From contig NZ_OZ240249.1 in assembly GCF_965198245.1 (NCBI RefSeq), positions 3,162,001-3,226,000 on the forward strand: 64,000 nt of DNA, read 5' to 3'. Under the pieces are notes generated by a model that was given only the letters and a program-made list of their open reading frames with translations, ran no database searches and was not told where the DNA came from. Within the stretch, counting starts at the first letter, position 1, and the number at the start of each line of letters is the position of its first letter. This DNA comes from Poriferisodalis sp965198245. Its GTDB lineage: Bacteria; Actinomycetota; Acidimicrobiia; Acidimicrobiales; Poriferisodalaceae. This document shows positions 1 to 8,575 of this stretch, in pieces. Both the position numbers and the translations under genes were made by a program.

Positions 1-308
1 GCGGTGACTGTCGTGTAGCGCTCGTCGTGCAGGACCACCGGCACATCGAGTGCCGCCGCTATCTCGTCAGCCTCGGCCCGTACGCCAGCGGCGGCCGGTC
101 CTTCGCTGCCATCGAGCGACGTCGGCAGGCCGATCACGACCACCTCCGCACCCACGTCAGCGACCATACCTGCGAGCGCTCGGTGGTCCCGGGCACGTTC
201 GCCGCTGCGTTCGAGGACTTCGTAGGGCACCGCCACCGCAACATCGGCAGGCGCGAAGGCCACGCCGATGCGCTTCGAGCCGAGGTCTACGCCGATCGCC
301 CGCTTCAT
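1..308 (-). CDS. ruvX: RuvX/YqgF Holliday junction resolvase-like protein, partial
   Basis: The minus-strand reading from an ATG at 308 begins MKRAIGVDLGSKRIGVAFAP and continues with VVIGLPTSLDGSEGPAA and DERYTT, the conserved blocks of the YqgF/RuvX RNase H-fold family (first acidic residue in GVDLGSKRIG). The family acts in 16S rRNA 5' processing and/or Holliday junction resolution. The gene runs off the left edge, so about 100 residues are visible and the C-terminus is missing. It lies 46 bp downstream of alaS on the same strand, the usual alaS-ruvX order in actinobacteria. An in-frame GTG four codons upstream is an alternative start, but the ATG sits at the normal distance from the motif. 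Confidence 0.9.
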   Translation of the reverse strand, partial: MKRAIGVDLGSKRIGVAFAPADVAVAVPYEVLERSGERARDHRALAGMVADVGAEVVVIGLPTSLDGSEGPAAAGVRAEADEIAAALDVPVVLHDERYTTVT

Positions 309-354
309 GGGGCCCGACACGGCTGGCCTGTCTTGTTCCGTGGTACCCGGCGCC

Positions 355-3018
355 TCAAGCCCCGAGTGCCGCCACTCGGGCTTGGGCCAGGGCGTCGCCG
401 ATGCCGTCAGGATTGCGGCCGCCGGCCACCACCAGTGGCGGGTCGCCTTTCGCGCCGAATCCTCCGCCGACCGTCCGGGCCGCGTCTCGCAGGAGATCGC
501 CTGCCGACAGGTCTCCGGCCGGATCCACTGCCGCCACTAAGGCCACTCCCCCGGCGGCGGGCGCAGAGGCCAGCACGACGGCTCGGATGCCTCCACGGTC
601 GCGCACCGATGCAGCCAAGTCGCGCAGCGCATCACGCTCGAGATCGCCGAGGTCGGCGACGACCACGCCGTCCTCAGCCGTGGCGGCCAACTCAGCGGCC
701 CGCGACGACGCCATTGTGCGTTGTAGGTCGCGCACCTGCCGGCGCAGCTCCTTGGTCTCGTCCAGACGCCGTTGCACCGCAGAGGCGATCTCATCTGGCT
801 GAGCGTTCAACATCTCAGCCAGCGAATCCAGCGTGTCCTCGGCGTCCGCGAGCCGCTCCACGGTGGCAAGCCCGGTCACCGCCTCGATGCGTCGCATGTT
901 CGAGCCGATGCTCGACTCCGAAACGATCCGCAGGTGCCCGATGTCGCCGAGGGCAGCCACATGGGTGCCGCCGCAGAGCTCGGTCGAGTGCTCCCCCGCT
1001 TCGAGCACGCGCACCACGTCGCCGTACTTGTCGCCGAAGAATGCGATGGCGCCGATGGCTTGCGCGTGGTTCATCGAGGTCTCGTAATGGCGGCAACGGC
1101 CGTTGGTGATGATCTCGGCGTTTGCGACGCGCTCGATCTCACGCAGCTGGGCGCGATCGACGCCCTCGTAGTGGCTGAAGTCGAATCGCAGTCGGTCTGG
1201 CGCCACCAGAGAGCCCGCCTGCTTCACGTGATCGCCCAGCACCTCGCGCAGTGCCCAGTGCAGGATGTGGGTGCCGGTGTGATTGCGACGAATGGCCGCC
1301 CGGCGCCCGTCGTCGATCTCGGCGCTGACCAGCGATCCGGCCTCGATGCCCTCACCGTGAACGCGCCCGATGTGGCGGTGCAGGTCGGCGAGTGCGTAGG
1401 TGCAGTCGAGCACCTCGATGCTGCCGTCGGTTCCCGAGATCGTGCCGACGTCGCCGATCTGTCCACCGCTCTCGGCGTAGAACGGCGTGCGGTCCAAGAA
1501 CACCTCGACGAGGTCGTCGTCGCCGTCGTGTTCATCGTCTTGAGCTATCTCGAACACCGCCAGCACCCGTGCCGGCGACACCGCCGGCGTGTCCCGCACG
1601 AATTGTGTGGGGCCGAACTGCGCCAGGATCTCCCGGTAGCGCTCGTCGGCGAAGGTAGGTCCGCCCGAACGACCAGCCCGCGCCCGCTCGCGCTGGCGTT
1701 CCATGGCGGCCTCGAAGCCGTCACGGTCGAGGCTCAGGCCGCGCTCGGTGAGGATCTCTTCGGTCACCTCCACCGGGAATCCGTGCGTGTCGTGCAACAG
1801 GAACGCGACCTCGCCGTCGAGCACTGTGTTTGCTGCTTCTGTGTTTGCTGATTCAGGGCTTGCTGATTCGGGGTTTGCTGCATCTGCCCCCTCGAGCCCG
1901 GCGGTGGCTTCATCGAGGATCTTCTGGCCTGTAGCAAGCGTGGTGCGGAAGCGCTCCTCCTCGCGAGCCACTACGTCGGCAATGAACTGCCGGTTGGCAA
2001 TCAAATCGGTGTAGTGGTCGCCCATGACGTCAACGACGATGTCCACCAGCCGGGGCATCACCACCTCGTCGACTCCCAGCACCCAGGCGTGGCGCACAGC
2101 ACGGCGGATAATGCGACGCAGCACGTAGCCGCGGTCCTCGTTGGAGGGGAACACACCGTCGGAGATGAGCATCGCGGTGGTGCGGGCGTGGTCGGCGAAG
2201 ATCCGCATCGAGACATCGGTCTCGGGATCGGTGCCGTAGGTCTTGCTGCAGATGCGCTCGGCCTCGGCCAACAGGGGCGCAAACAGGTCGATGTCCCACG
2301 CCGCCGGCACGCCTTGCAGCACTGCCAGGATCCGTTCGAGGCCGGCGCCAGTGTCGATTCCGGGCGCATCCAGCGGTGTCATCTCGCCGGTGCCGTCGGC
2401 TGCGAACTGCATGAACACGAGGTTCCAGATCTCGACAAAGCGATCCTCGCCGCCGTGCGCGGGGCCGCCGTCGGGGCCGTGGTCAGGTCCGATGTCGTAG
2501 AAGATCTCGCTGCAGGGTCCGCATGGGCCGACATCGCCCGCCGCCCACCAGTTGTCCTTGTCGAGTCGCTGGATGCGCTCGGCCGGCACACCCACCTTGG
2601 TCTGCCAGATCTCGGCCGCCTCGTCATCGCTGACATGAACGGTCACCCAGAGCTTGTCGCGTTCCAGACCGAGCACGTCGGTGACGAACTCCCACGCCCA
2701 CGGGATGGCTTCGGCCTTGAAGTAGTCGCCGAAGCTGAAGTTGCCCATCATCTCGAAGAACGTGAAATGCCGGTTGGTGCGACCGATGTCGTCGAGATCG
2801 TTGTGCTTGCCACCCGCCCGGACGCACTTCTGGATGGTGACCATGCGCCGCGTCGGAGGCACCTCGGAGCCGAGGAAGTACGGCATGAACGGAACCATCC
2901 CCGCCACCGTGAACAGCAGCGACGACTCGTGGGGAATCAGGCTCGCGGAGGCGCGAACTTCGTGGCCCCGTTCTGCCCAGAACGAGCTGAACGCATCACG
3001 CAGTTCGCCGGCGCGCAT
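355..3018 (-). CDS. alaS: alanyl-tRNA synthetase
   Basis: This 887-residue protein charges tRNA-Ala in the cytoplasm. The N-terminal class II catalytic core opens with AFSSFWAERGHEVRASASL and IPHESSLLFTVAGMVPF. The editing domain shows the zinc-binding HTGTHILHWALREVLG and the CGGTH motif, and the C-terminus carries the DHHA1-type segment GGGFGAKGDPPLVVAGG. The length is normal for bacterial AlaRS (about 875-890). The ATG at 3018 is followed directly by the expected MRAGELRDAF. A run rich in Ala, Asn, Pro and Ser between the catalytic and editing parts (about residue 390) looks like a small low-complexity insertion. It is followed by ruvX. Confidence 0.97.
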   Translation of the reverse strand: MRAGELRDAFSSFWAERGHEVRASASLIPHESSLLFTVAGMVPFMPYFLGSEVPPTRRMVTIQKCVRAGGKHNDLDDIGRTNRHFTFFEMMGNFSFGDYFKAEAIPWAWEFVTDVLGLERDKLWVTVHVSDDEAAEIWQTKVGVPAERIQRLDKDNWWAAGDVGPCGPCSEIFYDIGPDHGPDGGPAHGGEDRFVEIWNLVFMQFAADGTGEMTPLDAPGIDTGAGLERILAVLQGVPAAWDIDLFAPLLAEAERICSKTYGTDPETDVSMRIFADHARTTAMLISDGVFPSNEDRGYVLRRIIRRAVRHAWVLGVDEVVMPRLVDIVVDVMGDHYTDLIANRQFIADVVAREEERFRTTLATGQKILDEATAGLEGADAANPESASPESANTEAANTVLDGEVAFLLHDTHGFPVEVTEEILTERGLSLDRDGFEAAMERQRERARAGRSGGPTFADERYREILAQFGPTQFVRDTPAVSPARVLAVFEIAQDDEHDGDDDLVEVFLDRTPFYAESGGQIGDVGTISGTDGSIEVLDCTYALADLHRHIGRVHGEGIEAGSLVSAEIDDGRRAAIRRNHTGTHILHWALREVLGDHVKQAGSLVAPDRLRFDFSHYEGVDRAQLREIERVANAEIITNGRCRHYETSMNHAQAIGAIAFFGDKYGDVVRVLEAGEHSTELCGGTHVAALGDIGHLRIVSESSIGSNMRRIEAVTGLATVERLADAEDTLDSLAEMLNAQPDEIASAVQRRLDETKELRRQVRDLQRTMASSRAAELAATAEDGVVVADLGDLERDALRDLAASVRDRGGIRAVVLASAPAAGGVALVAAVDPAGDLSAGDLLRDAARTVGGGFGAKGDPPLVVAGGRNPDGIGDALAQARVAALGA

Positions 3019-3135
3019 CGGCGACAGGCTACTGACGCCCTATTCGACACCCAGTCGTCTCAGCAGTTGCCGCCTCGCGATCTAACACCGAAAATCATAT
3101 AAATACATGAAATACTATTTCGTAGAGTCCGCGAT

Positions 3136-3396
3136 GTGTATATCACTCTGTCGGCATTGTGCCACGGCCTCACCCTCGAGGAGATCGAGCACGCATGGGA
3201 ATTGGCTGTCAGCGATATGACCCTGGACCAAGACCACGACCCTCCCAAGCGGCTGCGCGTCGGCCCCGACCACGCCGGGAATCTCTTGGAGCTGGTGTAC
3301 CTTGAATCCGCTGGCGATGACCATGCGCACAGCATCACCGTGATCCACGCGATGCGGCTCAGAACCAGCCTCAACAACTACTTGAGGAGACTGTGA
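3136..3396 (+). CDS. small BrnT-like toxin candidate
   Basis: An 86-residue protein starting at GTG 3136. The pattern is an N-terminal helix GLTLEEIEHAWELAV, a central GPDHAGNLLELVYLES strand pair and a C-terminal IHAMRLRTSLNNYL. This layout resembles the small actinobacterial proteins annotated as BrnT-like or ParE-like toxins, which pair with a short downstream antitoxin. Its stop is only a few bases from the start of the next gene, as in type II toxin-antitoxin operons. It is divergent from alaS across an AT-rich 117-bp gap. Toxin function is inferred from size, layout and partner; no catalytic residue is diagnostic. Confidence 0.5.
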   Translation: MYITLSALCHGLTLEEIEHAWELAVSDMTLDQDHDPPKRLRVGPDHAGNLLELVYLESAGDDHAHSITVIHAMRLRTSLNNYLRRL

Positions 3397-3578
3397 CCAT
3401 GACCAAGGCCAGCAAGTTCACGATCGTCCACGACGAGGACACTGAGAAGTGGACGAAGTGGTCGGAGGAGTTTGCGAAGCGCGAGTTCACCGAGGAAGAA
3501 CTCGACCGCATGTTCTCGACTCGGCGGAAACCCCCTTGGCGAGACACCACGGCACCTGACAGCGCGCAGAACGATTAG
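3393..3578 (+). CDS. small antitoxin-like partner of the preceding gene
   Basis: This short, charged 61-residue protein overlaps the preceding gene if it starts at GTG 3393. ATG 3399 is an equally good start and gives 59 residues. The middle, EEFAKREFTEEELDRMF, is a predicted amphipathic helix and the N-terminus could form a short strand, reminiscent of CopG-type antitoxins. No database family can be assigned by eye. The overlapping arrangement with the BrnT-like gene is the main reason to treat the two as a pair. Confidence 0.5.
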   Translation: MTMTKASKFTIVHDEDTEKWTKWSEEFAKREFTEEELDRMFSTRRKPPWRDTTAPDSAQND

Positions 3579-3628
3579 CCAGCACTAGCTGCATCGGCAG
3601 TCGAAGTGAGCTTGGCAGTCACCGCTGC

Positions 3629-3898
3629 CTAGGCGGCCTCGCGGCGGTGACGGCGCTCGGCCCAGCGGCGGTCCCGTTCGTCGCGCAGACGCTGCTCGGC
3701 GTCTTGCATCTGTCGCTTGCCGTCCCGCCAGGCACTTCGCAGGTCGCGGCGCATCTGGCGTGCGGTGCCCAGCACATTGGCCGTGCCCCGAACTGGTGCG
3801 TAGCGGTCCAGGAGCACTCGCAGCCGCCGTTGAATCCACAGCGAAGCACCAGCGCCCAGTCCGGCGCCCAAAGTCAGCCAGCGCACCCGCTTCAGCAT
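3629..3898 (-). CDS. small basic membrane-associated protein of unknown function
   Basis: An 89-residue protein with a single hydrophobic N-terminal stretch (LTLGAGLGAGASLWI, about residues 9-23), followed by a strongly basic, helical, coiled-coil-prone tail rich in Arg (QRLRDERDRRWAERRHRREA). It lies one base pair from the preceding gene of the aspS operon. Small proteins of this kind between aspS and alaS are common in actinobacteria, but the function is unknown to me. Confidence 0.65.
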   Translation of the reverse strand: MLKRVRWLTLGAGLGAGASLWIQRRLRVLLDRYAPVRGTANVLGTARQMRRDLRSAWRDGKRQMQDAEQRLRDERDRRWAERRHRREAA

Positions 3899-3899
3899 C

Positions 3900-4331
3900 T
3901 CAGCGCTCCGTGCTCTCGCTACCGGCAGCAGTGCTCCCGCTGCTGGGAGCAGTCTCGCGCCCTTCGTCGGAGGCCTTGCCCCGTCCTGTGCCCGATGTCT
4001 GCGCTCCGCGCAACGCAGAAAGAGCGGAGCGGACCTTGTCGACCGGCACCGAAGCGACGCGTGCCGTGGCTGCCCCGGCTGACTCAGCCAGTCCTGCGAC
4101 TTTCTGGGCCACGTTGATCAGGTCGCGCAACCGGTTGATCTCGGTCTGGGCCATCTCGGCGGTGTCCGCCAGCTGGCTTAGCGCCGGTCCGACCTTGGCG
4201 TCGAAGTCCTCAAGCTTGCGCCGCAGTTCCCGCATCAAGGCGAACGCCTGCGTCAGCACGGCGATGAGCGCGACAAGCGCGACCACGACGCAAACCGTCA
4301 CCACCACCGCTGCCAGATCGCTGCTGCTCAT
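3900..4331 (-). CDS. DUF948-like single-pass membrane protein
   Basis: A 143-residue protein with one N-terminal transmembrane helix (VVVTVCVVVALVALIAVLT, about residues 9-27). A long helical region (LRRKLEDFDAKVGPALSQLA) with a putative coiled coil follows, and the tail is Gly/Ser-rich. This matches the layout of DUF948-type proteins. Its ATG overlaps the aspS stop as ATGA, indicating translational coupling to aspS. Function is unknown; a structural or envelope role is inference. Confidence 0.7.
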   Translation of the reverse strand: MSSSDLAAVVVTVCVVVALVALIAVLTQAFALMRELRRKLEDFDAKVGPALSQLADTAEMAQTEINRLRDLINVAQKVAGLAESAGAATARVASVPVDKVRSALSALRGAQTSGTGRGKASDEGRETAPSSGSTAAGSESTER

Positions 4332-6196
4332 GATTCATCCTCTTCATCGTTGACGCTGTGCTTCAGCTCGCCGTCGCCGACGCTGTGCTTCAGCTCGCCG
4401 TCGCCGGCGACGATGGCCAGCCCCAACTCGTCGAGTTGAACATCGGAGATCGGAGACGGGGCATTTGTGAGCGGGTCGGCGCCGGACTGGCTCTTGGGGA
4501 AGGCGATGACCTCACGGATGTTCTCCTCGCCGCACAGCAACGCCGCCAGCCGGTCGATGCCGAAGGCGAAGCCGGCATGCGGCGGAGCGCCGAACCGGAA
4601 TGCATCCAGCAGGAATCCGAATCGCTCCTGCGCTGCGGCGGGCTCGATGCCCAGCAGGTCGAAGATCTGCTGCTGGATGTCGCCCCGATGGATCCGGACG
4701 CTGCCCGAGCCCAGCTCCCAGCCGTTGAGCACCAGGTCGTACGCCTGCGAACGCACCTCGAGCAGCGTGTCGGCGTCGAAGCCTCCACCGGCCGCCATCC
4801 GCGTCGAGGCCGCTGCGACCGTTTCGAGATCGTCGGTGTGGGGCATCGTGAACGGATGATGCGCCGGTGCCGGAAGACCGTCGGCGTTCACGTCGTCGAA
4901 CAGCGGGAAGTCCACGACCCACAGGAAGTGCAGCCCGCCCTCGTTCACCGGCGGACGGCCCAACTCCAGTCGCAGCAGCCCGAGCACTCCGCTGGCTCTG
5001 CGCCAGGTGTCGGCCACCAGGTAGCACATGTCCCCCGGCTCGGCGCCCAGCCGCTCCAGCACGCCGTCAATCTCGGCGTCGGACATGAATTTCGCAACCG
5101 GCGAGGTGACGGCCAGCCGGCCGCCGGCCGCGCTGCGGGCTCCGTCGAGGGGCGACTCGCCGGCGCTGACTCGCATCCAGACGAGGCCCTTGGCGCCCCA
5201 GCGCTGGCACTGCTTGGTGAGATCGTCGACCGCGTTGCGGCTGATGTCGCCGCCGCTGGGCACCCGGAGGCCCCGCACGGCGGGTGCCTTGAACGCATTG
5301 AATCCCGTCTCGGTGAACAGGTCGCTGAGCTCGACGAGCTCCAGCCCAAAGCGCAGGTCCGGCTTGTCCGATCCGTAGCGGTCAATCGCTTCGTGCCAGG
5401 TGATCTCGGGCATCGCTGCGGGGCGCACACCAGTGATCTCTTCGACAGCTTCTGCCACTGCGGTGCTGATCACGGCTCGCACCTCGGCACCGGTGGCGAA
5501 GCTCATTTCCAAGTCGAGCTGGGTGAACTCGAACTGGCGATCCGCTCGAAGGTCCTCATCTCGCAGGCATCGGGCGATCTGGTAGTAGCGGTCGATCCCG
5601 CCCACCATGCAGAGCTGCTTGAACAGTTGCGGGCTCTGCGGCAGCGCATAGAAGCGGCCTTGATGCAGCCGGCTGGGCACCACGAAGTCACGGGCGCCTT
5701 CGGGCGTCGAGGCCACGAGCGTGGGCGTCTCGACCTCGATGAACTCGGCGGCCTCCATCGAGCGCCGGATCGCTGCGTTGACGCGCGCTCGTTTCACCAG
5801 GTTCGAATGCATGCGGGGGTTGCGCAGGTCCAGGTACCGATGCCGGATGCGCAGCATTTCGTCGACGTCGCTGCGACCGTCGATCTGGAACGGCGGCGGC
5901 TCCGAGCGAGACAGCACTTCGACGGTTGCATCGCCAATCTCGATCTCGCCCGTGGCCAGGTCGGGATTCGCAGTATCTGCTGGGCGCTCCCGGACTGTCC
6001 CGGTCACCGCCAGCACGTACTCCGAGCGCAAGTCGTGAGCGTGATCCACGACACACTGCACAATGCCGGTCCGATCGCGCAGGTCGACAAAGGCCAGGTG
6101 CTCGCCATGCTCACGACGCCGGGAAACCCATCCGCACACGGTGACGTTCCGTCCGATATCGGCGCGGCTGAGCCGCCCGCAATAGTCGGTTCGCAT
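4328..6196 (-). CDS. aspS: aspartyl-tRNA synthetase
   Basis: This bacterial-type AspRS charges tRNA-Asp. The OB-fold anticodon-binding domain is at the N-terminus (VTVCGWVSRRREHGEHLAFV). Motif 2 appears as RYYQIARCLRDEDLRADRQ and motif 3 as GFAFGIDRLAALLCGEENIR, followed by FPKSQSGADPLTNAPSP. I chose ATG 6196 because MRTDYCGRL is the family's usual beginning; a GTG at 6208 would add four residues. The protein is 622 residues, slightly long, partly because of a duplicated tail (see the tandem repeat at 4352). Whether it is discriminating for tRNA-Asp versus tRNA-Asn cannot be decided here. It lies about 30 bp downstream of hisS in the same operon. Confidence 0.96.
   Translation of the reverse strand: MRTDYCGRLSRADIGRNVTVCGWVSRRREHGEHLAFVDLRDRTGIVQCVVDHAHDLRSEYVLAVTGTVRERPADTANPDLATGEIEIGDATVEVLSRSEPPPFQIDGRSDVDEMLRIRHRYLDLRNPRMHSNLVKRARVNAAIRRSMEAAEFIEVETPTLVASTPEGARDFVVPSRLHQGRFYALPQSPQLFKQLCMVGGIDRYYQIARCLRDEDLRADRQFEFTQLDLEMSFATGAEVRAVISTAVAEAVEEITGVRPAAMPEITWHEAIDRYGSDKPDLRFGLELVELSDLFTETGFNAFKAPAVRGLRVPSGGDISRNAVDDLTKQCQRWGAKGLVWMRVSAGESPLDGARSAAGGRLAVTSPVAKFMSDAEIDGVLERLGAEPGDMCYLVADTWRRASGVLGLLRLELGRPPVNEGGLHFLWVVDFPLFDDVNADGLPAPAHHPFTMPHTDDLETVAAASTRMAAGGGFDADTLLEVRSQAYDLVLNGWELGSGSVRIHRGDIQQQIFDLLGIEPAAAQERFGFLLDAFRFGAPPHAGFAFGIDRLAALLCGEENIREVIAFPKSQSGADPLTNAPSPISDVQLDELGLAIVAGDGELKHSVGDGELKHSVNDEEDES
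4352..4405. repeat. perfect 27-bp tandem duplication in the aspS 3' end
   Basis: Two identical in-frame 27-bp units encode the nonapeptide GDGELKHSV twice at the very C-terminus of AspRS. The duplication keeps the frame and lies outside the conserved fold. Confidence 0.9.
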
Positions 6197-6227
6197 GCCA
6201 GTGATCACTCGGTCAGTCCTTTGGGAT

Positions 6228-7604
6228 TCAAGCTGGGTTCGAGCTGTCGCCCGAAGCGGGTGCCGGGGCGTTCAGCACGTCAAAGACGGTTCGCAGCGTG
6301 CCAAGCAATTCCGACCGCGGCACGGTCTGCTGCGGCATGTCTGTACTGCCGCCGTCGGCGTGTCGCAGCGGCCGGACCGTGACCGTGCCGGCGTCAATCT
6401 CGTCGGTTCCCACGATGAGCGCGATCTCGGCACCGGAGCGGTCGGCGGCCCGCATCTGCGCCCGTATGGATCGGTCGTCGAAGGCACGGTCGGCTCGCAC
6501 TCCGACCGAGCGCAGCTGGTGTGTGAGGTCGCGTGCCGCAGCACCTCCAGCGGTGTCGATCACCCACACCTCGGCTCGCTGCGCTGGCACGTCGAAGACG
6601 CCCTCGGCATCGCATGCGAGCAGCAGCCGCTCGATGCCCAGCGCAAACCCGATGCCTGGCGTGGGCGGCCCACCGAGTGCCTCGACGAGGCCGTTGTAGC
6701 GACCGCCGCCGCAGATGGTGTCCTGGGCGGCGTCCAGGCTCGCAGCGCGGAACTCGAACGTGGTGCGGGTGTAGTAGTCGAGACCCCGAACCAGCTTGGG
6801 CTCGACTGCGTGTTCGATGCCCAGCGCGTCCAGTCCCGCGCGCACCCGTTCAAAGTGGGCGGCGGTCTCGCCAGACAGGAAGTCTGTGATCTGCGGGGCC
6901 TCAGCAGCCACCGCTGCGGTTGCGGCACGTTTCGAGTCCAGGATGCGCAGCGGGTGGCGCTCGATCTTGTCCCGGTCGGCGGGATCTACGTCGTCAGCCC
7001 GGCGTTGCAGGTAGGAGGTGAGTGCCTCGCCATACGCCAAGCGGGTGTCGGCGTCGCCCATGGAGTTCAACAGCAGCGGCACCCGCTGCAGCCCGATGGC
7101 ACCGAAGAACTCGGCTGTTAGAGCGATGATCTCGACGTCAGCGTCAGGGTCGTCGGTGCCCAGCGTCTCTGCGCCGATCTGGTGGAACTGGCGGTAGCGG
7201 CCCGCTTGAGGCGCCTCGTAGCGGAAGAACGGTCCCTGGTACCAAACCTTCCAGGGCGTCGTCGGCCGGTGCTGGGCGAATGCGCGGCACACCGATGCCG
7301 TTCCCTCGGGCCGCAACGCGAGCCGTCGATCGCTGCGATCGGCGAATTCGTACATCTCCTTGCCGACCACATCGGTGCCCTCGCCAATGCGGCTGAACAC
7401 GCCGATGTCCTCGAAGATCGGCGTCTGCAGGTAGCCGAAGCCCGCCCGGTCCGCTGCGCCGATGAATGTGCCCAAGAGCGCAACCCAACGGCCCGATTCG
7501 GGCGGGGCCAGGTCGTGCGTCCCGATCGGCGTCCGGAAGGATTTCCCGGCTGTTGGGTCATCACCGCCGGAAGGGCGCGCAGGCGTCGAAGGCGTACCGG
7601 ACAT
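6228..7604 (-). CDS. hisS: histidyl-tRNA synthetase
   Basis: A 458-residue class II synthetase that charges tRNA-His. Motif 2 is LRPEGTASVCRAFA. The histidine-specific region is ARDLTHQLRS in the C-terminal anticodon-binding domain, and GGRYNGLVEALGG with GIGFALGIERLLL forms the HisA/motif 3 block. The length is slightly above the usual 420-430 because of a disordered N-terminus before FRTPIGTHDLAP and a short Ala/Ser-rich tail. It is the first gene of the hisS-aspS-membrane protein run; the rel gene lies upstream, separated by an inserted toxin-antitoxin pair. Confidence 0.95.
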   Translation of the reverse strand: MSGTPSTPARPSGGDDPTAGKSFRTPIGTHDLAPPESGRWVALLGTFIGAADRAGFGYLQTPIFEDIGVFSRIGEGTDVVGKEMYEFADRSDRRLALRPEGTASVCRAFAQHRPTTPWKVWYQGPFFRYEAPQAGRYRQFHQIGAETLGTDDPDADVEIIALTAEFFGAIGLQRVPLLLNSMGDADTRLAYGEALTSYLQRRADDVDPADRDKIERHPLRILDSKRAATAAVAAEAPQITDFLSGETAAHFERVRAGLDALGIEHAVEPKLVRGLDYYTRTTFEFRAASLDAAQDTICGGGRYNGLVEALGGPPTPGIGFALGIERLLLACDAEGVFDVPAQRAEVWVIDTAGGAAARDLTHQLRSVGVRADRAFDDRSIRAQMRAADRSGAEIALIVGTDEIDAGTVTVRPLRHADGGSTDMPQQTVPRSELLGTLRTVFDVLNAPAPASGDSSNPA

Positions 7605-7732
7605 GACCAGCGCAGGCTACGGCCCGACCAGCGCCAGTCCTAGCTCAGCTTGCATCGCCCCGACTCGGTGAATGGCGGCGGGAGCGCCGATTGCATATCG
7701 ACGTTCGTGAGCGATGGTGTCGATTGACGAGA

Positions 7733-8152
7733 TCAGGCTGCTGGATCGAGCAACTGGACGAGACGAGTCCTTTCGGCCCAGTCATGGATCGCTGCGTCTG
7801 TCGTCGCCAGCGTCAATCCGTGGAGCATGGCCGTGGCGACGATCACCTGGTCGGCGGGATCGCGGTGAAAACCCGAGTTCATCAGCAAGACCGACTCGAC
7901 AGCGATGTCACCGTCAACGGGCAGCTCGCGCAGACCCGATGCGAGACGCTCCCGGCGCCATGTCGCCGGATGCTGGCCGAGGTTGATGCGGCCATGATGG
8001 TGCAGCCGAGTCGTCTCCACGAAGGTGATCGCAGAAACCGTCACCTCGCCGTCATCAAGAGCGCTCTCCACCGCGTCCTTGAACTCATTGCTGAGGTCGG
8101 CGCTGTCGGACACCAAGCGCAGCAGCACATTGGTGTCAAGCACGAGGCTCAC
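7733..8152 (-). CDS. PIN-domain toxin (VapC-like ribonuclease)
   Basis: A 139-residue PIN protein starting at GTG 8152. The first catalytic Asp is in SLVLDTNVLLRLV, a conserved Glu is in TFVETTRLHHH, and the later acidic residues are in DPADQVIVATAM and LATTDAAI, giving the expected PIN acidic cluster. Such toxins cleave RNA and are silenced by the cognate antitoxin. Its start overlaps the stop of the upstream antitoxin as GTGA, which fixes the start and argues for translational coupling. Confidence 0.88.
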   Translation of the reverse strand: MSLVLDTNVLLRLVSDSADLSNEFKDAVESALDDGEVTVSAITFVETTRLHHHGRINLGQHPATWRRERLASGLRELPVDGDIAVESVLLMNSGFHRDPADQVIVATAMLHGLTLATTDAAIHDWAERTRLVQLLDPAA

Positions 8153-8469
8153 TGCTGCGGGGCCGATTCGACCACCTGCTCGGGCCGGGCGATCATGTCC
8201 CAGTCCTCGGTTGGGATCGCCGGCTCGCTGTCGATATCGGCGAGAATTCGAAGCTGGCCCACACACGACCCCACCAGCTTCGGCCGTCCATCTCGGATTG
8301 CGCTCACTCGCACCACCGCACGCCGCCGTTTGGTGACGACGATCTCGGCACCGGTCTCGTGCACCTCGTCCATCAGGCGCAAACAGTTCGTCTTGAACTC
8401 GCCGGCTGGAACGACACGTCCAGCCAATGCGCCGTAGTGCCTGCTTGTTTCATCCCCTGCCATGAACAC
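8149..8469 (-). CDS. Phd/YefM-type antitoxin
   Basis: This 106-residue protein has the Phd/YefM N-terminal fold RVVPAGEFKTNCLRLMDEV followed by VVTKRRRAVVRVSAI, and an acidic C-terminal tail that would wrap the toxin. It would neutralise the PIN toxin and autoregulate the operon. The long C-terminus (DWDMIARPEQVVE) suits a VapB-type partner. Confidence 0.87.
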   Translation of the reverse strand: MFMAGDETSRHYGALAGRVVPAGEFKTNCLRLMDEVHETGAEIVVTKRRRAVVRVSAIRDGRPKLVGSCVGQLRILADIDSEPAIPTEDWDMIARPEQVVESAPQQ

Positions 8470-8575
8470 AGTCTAGTCACAACAAACACACCATGGTCAC
8501 CAGTTAACGACCATACAACCAGCCCAAGGCGCACGGCGACCGCTGGGCCGGGCCCTCAGCAATTGGTGCGCACCC

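Noticed and set aside
7605..7732. Possible tRNA gene between hisS and the PIN toxin
   Set aside because: No cloverleaf-compatible arms or TTCGANTC-type T-loop could be found.
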